Assembly: GCA_013433145.1 (NCBI GenBank)
Contig: CM024168.1
Span: 10,796,184-10,860,183, forward strand
Direction: 5' to 3'
DNA: 64,000 nt
Source: Ascaris suum
Lineage: Eukaryota > Nematoda > Chromadorea > Rhabditida > Ascarididae
Numbering within the stretch: position 1 is the first letter of the stretch; every line of letters starts with the position of its first letter. The translations under genes were made by a program, and so were the position numbers. The notes under the pieces are model-generated. The model did no database searches and was not told where the DNA came from. It worked only from the letters and a program-made list of their open reading frames with translations. Below are positions 54,369-64,000 of the stretch, in pieces.

Positions 54369-56962
54369 ATGGGTAAAGACTACTACAAAACGCTGGGCAT
54401 ATCAAAGAACGCCTCCGAGGATGAGATCAGAAGAGCTTATCGTAGAATGGCGCTGAAATACCACCCAGATAAAAACAAAGAGCCTGGAGCTGAGGCTAAG
54501 TTTAAAGTGTGTTTGCATTTCGGTGTAGCAAATGGAGAGATTACTACTGCTTCGTCAGTAGGACACAGGTCAGGGATAGTGAGGGTAGAAGATGTTTCAA
54601 GGCTTGGGCTTTGCGTAACCTATCTCAGACTGAAGTCTTTTAATGAAATGCTAGACTCTAATCTGCTATTACAAAGCTACAGGCGCTTGTGTATGCAGAT
54701 GTGGGTTAGAGCGTACAAGAAACATAGTCACAATATCGAATGACTATATATTTCTTGACCAGTGTATTTGGGGAAATGGCTGGAGGTGCAACAGAGGAGG
54801 AGGAGTATAGGCATTTGATATATTCACAGTAATTCTACATCACCTATCAGTGCTCCTCCTTGTGCTTTCGACGTCACGCATCAGATATACAATAGCGTTG
54901 AATGGGAACTGTTGGACAACAAAACGACACTTGAAGGGCTCGGGTGTAAGGCATATGGTCATGCCCATTTGTCCTGGATGCAAATATTTTTGCTCCTACA
55001 TTTAGCACTGAACTAGGTTGAACAAGGTATTGGTCGTCAGAGCAGAGCTGTGACTGAAAGTAGCGTTCACTGTTCAGGAAGTCGCCGAGGCGTACGATGT
55101 GCTGTCGGATCCTAAGAAGAAGGAAGTTTATGACAATTTCGGTGAAAGTAGACTGAAAACAGGAAGCGGAGGAGCACCCGACTCCTTTCACTATGAATTC
55201 GAGTCAGTGATTTTGAAATAATTAAAAAATTCAACAAGGCACATTGACGTCGATGTATCACTATGCTAGTGCTCTATTCATTTCACGTGCTGTCGCAACC
55301 TGTTATGCGGGAAAGCTTCGACTATGAATCCACCCGAGAACAGGCACAAGCAGAATTACTCTAAAGGATGATGCAGCAAGTGGGGAAATTCTGGGAATAA
55401 CAATTTTTGCAGGCTGGTCTTGGAGATAGCAGATAAGTGCTAGGAAGAGCCTGGTCAATAAAATGGGAGCTGTGCAAAAACGGTACCGTACCTTTTCACC
55501 TTAAACGCATACTAAAACGAGTCCAATACGTGCTTGCAATGTTTCCTCAATGCCAACATGCGAAGAAATGGTGGCATTAACCTCAGTTTTTACTTACTTC
55601 GCGCAGATTGTCTCCGAAAAAAATGCGCTGGTAGGCACTGCTATACAGTTTTTAGAAACAATCGGCCGGTCGTTTACACTTATGCGCGGTTCTGGTGACA
55701 ATGATTTTATGGTTGCAACATAGCTTGCGTAGTTAACATAGTTAACATGCTTGCAGATAAAAAGACCGTTTAGGATGACGTCTCTTGTTCTGAAGTCCTT
55801 AAAGTTCGACCCATTTTTGAGGTCATGAGAGCCTTAGAGTGGCTTTTTAGTTTAAAACGAAACGTATTTCACTCGTTTATTTTAACGTCATGGTGCGGGA
55901 ACGCACAGAAGTATGCCAACACCAACAGCTAGAAAAAGCGGTGTGCAAAAAACTACAGTTCGGTCGAATAGGCACGCGATACTTGAAAGCAGTAATACTG
56001 CTAGATCGAAACGATAGAGCTGGAGCTAAAAGTCGGAGAGATGGGTCATCAAAAATATTGGTGGGAAACACACTCCAAACCCGTACTACACGAAACTGGA
56101 AGCTTGGAGAACGTTGTTCATGCCGAAACGTTTACTGGCTAATTCAATTTGCTGCAACGTAGAGCACGAGCCAGGGTGGATTGGAATATTTCTGAAGCGG
56201 GATGCCGGAAAAGTCACCACAGTTTGCAATAAGTCGAGTCAAATTTTAGCCTCCGGTATTCTAGTGACCTAGATTATAGATCTCTTGTTCGGTATGTAGC
56301 TTTGACTCGGTTTCGACAAGAAACCTTCAGCTTCGACATATTGACTATACACCGATTTGTATGGTTTGTATGGTTTACGCACTATTTTTTAGCCATTCTA
56401 CTAAACTCTTATGAATGAGATGTCATTCTGTTGACGAGTTTTTCTTCACTAGCCCTGTTGCGTTTGCCGGCCTCTAGCATTTTAGTGATTATCAGTTTTG
56501 TGGCATAGCATCTACATATCGGAATGCTGTATCTTGTTCCTATGTTTTCCGATGATCACTTGATTGCATTCTCTAGAAACGAAGAAATCCGCCTGCATGA
56601 GAAGCCAGAGGTACAATGATAGTGACAGTGGTGTTTTTTACAACGGTGAGAATATCTTTTGTCAAACTGTGGTTATGTCTATCGATAGAACGACTTGCAG
56701 CAGAAAGTCTAAGTCAAACGGACATTTGTGCGATGGCCAGGCTCCTCAATTAAAGGCCACATTCTTTATAATGCTTTCGCCTGACAAATGAGTGGCCGCG
56801 CTTAGTGCATTGCTGGTGACCATTTCAGGGGTGATCCGTTACAAATGTTCAGCCAGTTCTTTAGAAAGGAGAAGCAGTTTGCTTCGTTTTTCGGTGGAAG
56901 CGGTGGCTCTAGCATGTTCTTCGGGACAACCTCTCTCGAGGACGACATACTCGCTTTTGATG
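54369..56962 (+). CDS. dnj-13: Type-II DnaJ/HSP40 co-chaperone (DNAJB1-like), 5' exons
   Basis: Exon 1 (54369-54506) is a J domain start: [20 protein letters not shown], helix [12 protein letters not shown], and the HPD triad at residues 32-34 that activates HSP70 ATPase, then [13 protein letters not shown]. Exon 2 (55078-55202, after GTTCAG) completes it with [22 protein letters not shown] and a Gly-rich start. Exon 3 (56829-56962, after CATTTCAG) joins in phase and reads [20 protein letters not shown] then [12 protein letters not shown] and [10 protein letters not shown], the G/F region of DNAJB1-type proteins. Residue order and intron phases match this subfamily closely (C. elegans dnj-13, human DNAJB1). 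The C-terminal substrate-binding domains should follow 3'; a possible trace (AECSLENILKFI near 57470) is weak. Start chosen at MGKDYY because the family begins there; an upstream in-frame Met is ignored. Confidence 0.88.
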
Positions 56963-58674
56963 GTACGGTTCATTTGTACAACTTGTGTGGGTAATGAATA
57001 GTGCAGTTATTGGGAACTGCAAGAGTTCCGCAAGTCAGATTTGTTGATTTTAATCGTGCGCTAACGGGAGAAAAAAAAACTACTCACTGCATCTCTCATC
57101 TGCATGGCCCGATAAACTGAAGTGGCTTCACCTACAATCCGACCAAAATACATATGTAACAAAGGGCTGAGGGTTTCCAACGTTTAGTGAACGTTTGCGA
57201 CCGAGGAATGTGCAGAGATTCTACCAAATTCACGCGCGAGGTATCTTATAACAGCTATGTAGCGATCGTATTTGAAGCTTCAGTTGACCTGTGCAAAAAA
57301 TTTTCAAACGCACTCTCGAGATTCTTATTCTCGTATGATAGGGATTCGTACATCGAGTGCAGCGTTATGAGTTTGGGCAGTACGACTCTGAATTAACTCA
57401 GCCATATACTAATGCATCATTTCTCATTCACGACATCCTCCTTGTCGGTGCTTTTCCTCGCCGGTGGTTGTGATCGCAGAATGCTCTTTAGAAAACATTT
57501 TAAAATTCATAAGATGTAGAAGATGGCGGAATTGAACTTCAGCATGGGTGCTATAAAGGTGGGTTTCCCTTTCCATGGGACAGTTAGAGCTTAAGGGAAG
57601 AAAATGTAGCTTGCACACCAACTTCTGGCTTCTTGGCTCTTCTGTTTGATCTAATCACCTAGTTTCCTGTCTCAATAGCCTATGACGACGCATTATCCTA
57701 TGGTTTCATTTCACTTGTACATTGAGGATACGTGCTAACGAAGCAAGGAGGAATATCTGCTCACTTCGTTAGCATTTCGTCCCCCTTTGATAAGCATCTT
57801 CTGAATCTGCTGCAATTAAGACGGAATTCTTTTTTCCTTGCGGCCATGGGGGCGGGGGGGGGGGGGGGGGAGAGGAGATGGAGGAAGTAGCACTGTCGCC
57901 AGAAAATCACCACCCACATTTTCACTTAACAACTAACTGCTTTTCTATATGCTCGTTCGCCACTTTTTCCTTGCGGATTATTTCACACGGTGGTAGCCTC
58001 ACACTTCACCCCATCTATTTCATCTACCACTCTGTTTCCCACCAAGCGTCCAGCATATATCCCTCATGCACCAAACTATTATGTCACTGCTTGTGCTTGC
58101 GTTCCCATCGCGCCTCGCATTTGCCTTTTCAATTGTCTCGGTTTCCAGTTCCCCCCCGTCGCACCACGCTGTTTTTTGACAACACTTAGCTGTCACTAGC
58201 ACCACAGTTTAAAAAGCCTTTTTCATCTAATTTGATCCGTCAGTTTGCCTGAGAGTTTCGTTCAATCCCACTGTTATCTGTAACGGGCGAGGGAATGAGA
58301 TTGGTAAACGTGAGAAAGAAAGGAGAAGGAAGATCATTGTGTGGATTGGCCTTGACATGGATGCTTCCACTACTGTTTCCTTTGCAACACATTTCAATGA
58401 TTTTTCCTAACATTGAGTACTGCCGTCAGTATCTATTCCCGATCTTCCATTTATTATACTCCACCACTGAGAGGAATTGCGAAGGCTAGGTAGATGAGCA
58501 ATTCATTGTTTCGTTGCTCGAAAGTTAACGTTCAGACATACCGTGTCGGTGGTGAGTGTGGCAGGTGTGGTCGAGCACGTCACCATGAAGCAGGAACCAC
58601 CGGTGTATCATGATGTAACCGGTTTCACTTGAAGACGTTCACAAGGGGTGTACGAAGAGGTATGAAGATTACTA
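56963..58674. other. Region expected to hold more DnaJ exons; none secure
   Basis: Near 57463-57512 a frame reads PVVVIAECSLENILKFI, resembling the SLE(D/E).LKG start of the DNAJB C-terminal domain, but the next residues degenerate and no clear splice sites frame it. A G-run (57846-57871) and a C/T-rich stretch with several open frames (57878-58199) lie further on. Remaining exons may be past the gap or lost. Confidence 0.35.
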
Positions 58675-58684
58675 NNNNNNNNNN
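58675..58684. other. Assembly gap (10 N)
   Basis: Ten N. Base composition differs sharply on the two sides, so this may be a scaffold join. Confidence 0.99.
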
Positions 58685-60407
58685 AGCGCTCCACCGAGCG
58701 GAAACTTTATTAGCTAGCAAAAATCGAAAACGAATTGGTCGCATTTGCTTATAAGTTCACGAAAGAAAATTTCGCATCGTATTAGCACACTATGGAAAAT
58801 TTTCTTGTTTCACTATGCCGGTATAACCTTAAGTCTATTCAGTGATAAACCATCCGCTTTATATTTTCAAAGAGGTTCTACATGGATTAAAAACAAAAGA
58901 GCCAGAGTAATTGTATTGGGCTCGCGGACGTTACTGCATTCAGCATAGCGTAAATTGGATACAATTGATTAAAAGATTGGCAACTAATAAGTACCACATT
59001 TCAATGGAGAAATTTCAGGACGGGAAAAAAATAGGCAAAAAAGCAAGTACGATATCGAGGAGGTGATTCTAATGTGGAGCAAACGAGAGGTGAACTTCAA
59101 AATGTATTTCAACGAAAAATAGGTCATTGAGGGCATTCACATTGCTCTAAGCAAATATTCGCTGCACAAAATTAATGTCTACGGAAAAAATCTCTCATAA
59201 AATATTCAATGAATATTTTTCTCATTTTCTTTTTGCTAATAAAATTACGCAACAAAATGAAATGAACAGTGAAAATTTGGAAGTTTTTATGAAAAAGCTA
59301 CCTCAGTGAATTGCTTCATCAACATCGAATAGTAAATGCCTTACCTCCGGCGACCATATGCGAAAAAATTCTTGTGTCGTTCACTACGACATTTATAAAC
59401 ATCGTTTCATTTATTTCTTTATTACCGCTATCTATTGCTCAAATACAAATAATCTAAAGCATCATTTTTGATTGGTGGTCGTAAAAAGGTTGATCTCAGT
59501 CTTGGTCGACTAAAGCCAAGATAGAGGATTTCCGACATCTTTTATGATAAAAATAGACCCAAATAAAAGGGAGAGATCATTGTGCGGGTTCTAACAGGCT
59601 AAAAAGAAATGAAACCTACCAAGAATTCCTCCTCAGGTGTGCTTTCTCTGCAATTATGCTTGCAGCATTAAACCGGTGTTTTCTCAGTCGAATATGAATA
59701 TCGAGAGAGACGGTCGTTGACAGAGACGAAGCATATTTTGAGGAAATTTATAAGCATGCCTTCATGGCACACTTTGCCATTTAAATGGAGATGTGTTGTC
59801 ATTTTATGATAGAATCCGATCGCCATCTCTCACTTTGACTATCGTCGTTTTGTCTGTCGAATTGTGCTTGTTATGTTGAAGCGAAAATTGTATGACATTT
59901 TTCTTTGAATTCATGCACCATTATTTCAGAAAATTACACCATGCACGTATTTGTAATACGTTATAATTCCGGTAATATCGAGAATGCGCTCGTTGTATCT
60001 TACTGTTATCTTTATGAGTGACGAATGATAGTAGATCGCTGAAAATCTTATCACCGCAGAGAAGAGTGTTTGAAAAGTTTTGTTGAAAAAGAGCAAGAAC
60101 TTCACGCTGAATTTTATTGATAATTTTTTCGCCTGTTATTTCGCCGCTAGAGTATATCATAATGAACTCTTGTCGTATATGCAACGTGTATTTGAATTTT
60201 TTTAGAAACTTCCGTGAATTGCTTAATATTAGTTGGAGATTTTTATTCATATAGGATGAAGAACCTTGAAGGGATCTTATGTATTGAGGCTTTGTTTTAA
60301 AACATTCTATAATTTTATTTTTGCATAACAGAACTTAATGGAATGATTAGAGAGAATTAATCGCTCTTTAGGAATTACACTGGAGAATTTTCATTCGATT
60401 TTTCTCG

Positions 60408-60545
60408 TTATTTCTATTCCACTTTTGTCGCACCTCTAGTCTATTTCTATTCAACTTCTATCTTATTTCTATTCTATTTCTATTCTATTTCTATTCCACC
60501 TCTATTTTATTTCTGTTCTATTTCTAATCTATTCCTACTCTATTC
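60408..60545. repeat. (TTCTATTTCTA)-type pyrimidine-rich repeat
   Basis: TCTATTTCTATTC words recur about ten times with variants (CCACTT, CCACCT, TGTTC). All pyrimidine-biased on the plus strand. Confidence 0.8.
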
Positions 60546-62547
60546 TGTTCTGTTTATTCCACTTCTGCTTGGCATTTCTAGCAAATATAATTTCTGACAT
60601 TCAACGCTGAACTTTTCATGTATTATTCACATCGATAAAATACTCGCAATGAATAATCGATGAAAGTAAATAATCGGTTGCCGAATCATAGTCACATATT
60701 TCAAATAAGACGAATGCCACTGAGCATCTTAAATATGGGCTATTCAAAATCATTCTCTCTACTATTATTGTGCAAGAGTAGTACAGATGCATCATGCGTT
60801 TAAAACGTCGAACACTTCATTTATGAGGTCAATTCTGAGTGAAATTCATGTTATCGTCGCATTAATCTCAATGAATCGTTGATATTATTGTGTGTGTATA
60901 TATTGTTGATATATTGACCTCGAAATGGAACGAATCAAAATCATCAAACTTTTCAGTCGAATATTTATCGCTTTTAGATAATACAAAATCGATAGGAATT
61001 GAAAATCGAAAATTTTACGCATTTCTAATTTAATTCCAGTCAAAACAAGTCTAATCAGTTTCATTTCGATTGATGATTGGTTCTGTGGCATTGCAGTTGG
61101 CTGGCTTTGTGATAGTATTTCAACGTTTAGACGCTAGCTAGTTTGAGGCTCAAATACCATTTGCTTTGAGAGATATTAAACATTAGCCAAAGAACGAAAA
61201 TCAGCGCTTAGCTCAGAAGGATTTGATGGTCATTATGAGTCAACTAACCATGAAGAAATCTACGTTTATATCTGTTTAAATTTGCATAGAATTCACGAAT
61301 AAATTGCAAAAAGGATACATAGCTTTGTGGAAAAATTGCAAAAGCCGTTATAGTTGGAACTTCTGCACAAGGCATCTAGATATAGACGGGTTTAGAGCGA
61401 TGACAAAAACAAATCTAGGAAAGTAACGAAAGAATTGGATCAAAGAAGCGGACAAGATATGTGCTTCTGTAATCTGCAATCTGCAATCAGAAGGAATTTC
61501 CTCAAATTACCTATAAGGTGAAATTATGCGTTCGTAATTTGTTGAGTGCAACCATTCGCATAAGTTCTATGCTAAATCTCAAGTGTAGCTTCGATGGTTT
61601 AGACGTTGCAATCATCGAACAAAAATGCACACACAGACGTATACAGACTTACTCACGTAACTTCACCCCATAGTGTAACTTGATGAAGAAAAGCCTTTGC
61701 GAGTGTGTATAGGTGAACGGATTGGGTGTAAACCGAAAATTCAATGGGTTTCACTGACGTTGAAGGTAAGTATTCGTTAGGCGTAAAGTGCAACATATGG
61801 TCATCTCTTATGCCATGTCTTCCACAATTTGGAGAAAATGCTAAAAGCTTCGACGCATTTATTGTATGTCAAGATTTCATTTCACGCTTCTAGGATTGCA
61901 AAAAAACTGATGTTTTTTTTTTTCGCCGATGATGTTTATAGACGGTTTGATCAACGAAATTAGAAAGGCATTAGTTATTAATTGTAATGAATGTATTCGA
62001 TCAAATAAGCAAAATTTACGAACGCATAATGCGTCAACAATCTTCGCAAATATGTGTTATTTGTAAAGTGATCTTTTCTCATGGATGTTAAAGTTTGCTT
62101 GAAACGTTTCATTTTTCCATAGCTGAATGTAACCTTTTTTGTGAAGTTTCTCAACGTTCTTTTTCACGTTTTTGCTATCTATTGTTATTCTCTCCTCAAT
62201 TTGCTGTTGTACTCTATATCGCAATACACTCTAATATACGTCGACTTTTGTTCCCCGTTACCATTTCGTAGAGTCAGTCATCACGTCTGATGGCATTGGA
62301 ACCGTCATCTGTCCTATTCTCTTCCACATATGGTATGTACCATTCGTTCCTTTAAAGCTTATTATTAATCAAAAGTTATTAGTGAAGATGATCAATGTAT
62401 AATCCATTGGATAGGATGATATTGTTAAACAAAAGCAAAGAATTTAAAAATGATATATCAATGATTTGAAGCGTTAAAGCATTTTCAATTATGCAACGAT
62501 CTCAATAAAGTGCAATTTATCAACGACTAATGTAAAATATATTCACC

Positions 62548-62548
<1 letters not shown>

Positions 62549-62622
<74 letters not shown>

Positions 62623-62658
62623 GGTAGAGAGAGAGAGAGAGAGGGAGAGAGAGAGAGC
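62549..62658. repeat. (AG)n microsatellite
   Basis: About 110 bases of AG units with three interruptions (AAAG, GGGT, GGG). It creates a false Ser/Leu-rich minus-strand frame. Confidence 0.97.
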
Positions 62659-64000
62659 TTTATTGTCAATTATAGATATTTCTTTTGTATTCAATAATTT
62701 AGTGGGAAATAAATCTCTCGGAAAATTTTTTTTTTTAATGCGAAATTTTTTAATACTCAATTTGTGCTAATGGAATATTCACATTATGATCGTATGCAAC
62801 CAATTATAGCAAAGTTAATTGGGTTGCTGTTGTGTTTGTTTTCGATCTTCAATACGTGTTGTGTTTGGAAACATAATTTTCGTCATGAATGGTGAAATCA
62901 TTTGCGAATGGGACTTCTTAGAACGTCGAAACTAGAAAAGTGGGTCAGGGCCGAATGACCTATTTTAGGGGTTAAGGGGGATCATTTTGGGGAAACTCTA
63001 TCATATTGTGTGTACTACTCGCATCAAAAGTTTCAACGAAATATCACTACTTCGATGAGGTCATTTGTGTATAGATGACATATCAATGTAAGGCTGATGT
63101 ATCGTGATGTTAACCATTTACGACACTATCTTTCTTATCGAAAAGTGAAATCATAGATTGACGTATTTATCGTTTGCTTCTAGGAAGTTGTTGCTATTGT
63201 TGTTTTTTTGACTTTGTTGATTATTTATTGGAGAAGTAAATGACAACCGTCACCTAGTCGATTATGCGCTTATTACTTAAGAAAATTGCATCTTTTTGAA
63301 GCACCGTTTAAGTTAAACAAGTAAACAGGTAATAGGCAGTAGAAAGTATCCTTTCGTTTAGTGCTTTGATTTTGGCGTAATCGTTGTTTCGGAATATCCG
63401 AGATCATTTTTGTGGAATATAAACATCACAGAACGTACAAATGCAATTTTAGTGATCCCTATACATGAGTTTTGGGTTGATCGATATCTTTTTATGTATA
63501 GATATCCACTACGGGAAAAGAATATACAGAAGGGTACAAACTATAAGCTTATAATGAGTTGTTCATTTTTATCACTTTCGAGTGAAAAAATATTTTCTGG
63601 TTTGATTTTCTTGGATTCAAAGATCTTGACTTTAAAAAGTGGTAACGAGAGTTCGTCGGAGGGACCAACATCCTATAAATGGTTGAGCATTTCTGAACTC
63701 ATTTCGAAACTTCCTATCTTAATAATGAGATTTGGATTTTTTTTCGATCTCGTTCAATCCTTTTGCTGCTCATATTTTTTCGTCATAAAAATAAACTGTT
63801 CAACGACATTTGAGTTCTTTATGTTTGTTCTCTCGATTAAAAAGGTGAATAACGGTTCTAAATGAATAGCGTATCAAGACGTCGGTGGAGAGGAGATGGG
63901 AGGAGAAGATCGACAAAGCTGCACCTTGAATACCTCAAGAGTGTAACGATCAGGCTACTTCAGACAAAAATCGGCCGCATGCAACTAACGGTTCGGTCAG

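Larger units (their letters stand above)
58685..64000. other. AT-rich terminal segment, no supportable gene
   Basis: Markedly richer in A and T than everything to the left, with many short frames rich in Ile, Phe, Lys and Asn that look like composition artefacts. The longest plus frame (63410-63865, 151 codons) has hydrophobic stretches but no motif or family. Two simple-sequence arrays lie here (60408-60545, 62549-62658). Confidence 0.55.

Noticed and set aside
54874..55191. 105-codon minus-strand gene
   Set aside because: Antisense to DnaJ exon 2, which has J-domain residues in frame.
62527..62760. Ser/Leu-repeat protein
   Set aside because: Translation of the (AG)n microsatellite on the minus strand.

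Overview
The window looks like nuclear DNA of a nematode, most likely a strongylid or hookworm-type genome. Four independent signs support this. (1) An exact copy of the 22-nt nematode spliced leader SL1 lies at 42408-42429. (2) Exons of a major sperm protein (MSP) domain gene lie between 16.3 and 19.5 kb. (3) Exons of the nematode-expanded DUF273 glycosyltransferase-like family lie between 43.4 and 46.1 kb. (4) Short exons are separated by long introns with normal GT-AG sites. No bacterial operons, tRNA, rRNA or CRISPR arrays were seen. Most real exons lack an internal Met and were found by reading open frames between splice sites and checking phase, so gene borders are incomplete.

Left part (1-16 kb): many single exons of unrecognised genes on both strands, one 100-base assembly gap (7201-7300), and a degenerate T-rich repeat beside that gap. 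A candidate secreted-protein first exon with a TATA-like box is at 12.3 kb, and a clear 94-residue terminal exon on the minus strand is at 15.2-15.4 kb.

Centre (16-34 kb): an MSP-domain gene on the plus strand, followed by many plus-strand exons rich in Lys, Ser, Thr and Gln (19.8-28.7 kb). These may be one long protein with a disordered tail or several genes. A minus-strand gene with two phase-matched exons (32.9-33.6 kb) sits beside a 278-bp direct repeat that copies the start of one of its exons exactly 800 bp away.

Mobile DNA (34.5-43 kb): a decayed Penelope-like retroelement (35.3-37.1 kb, minus strand) with recognisable reverse transcriptase motifs, two frame breaks and a stop. Then comes a 1.5-kb island bounded by two long (AT)n tracts. 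It holds an LTR-like promoter, diverged internal repeats and the SL1 copy.

Right part (43-58.7 kb): a DUF273 gene that is probably a pseudogene (in-frame TAG at a place where the family has Trp, and one exon out of order); a two-exon candidate mitochondrial precursor; and a type-II DnaJ (DNAJB1/dnj-13-like) co-chaperone whose J domain and G/F region are clear. After a 10-base gap (58675-58684) the sequence becomes markedly AT-rich, with microsatellites and no supportable gene. It may be a different compartment or a wrongly joined contig.
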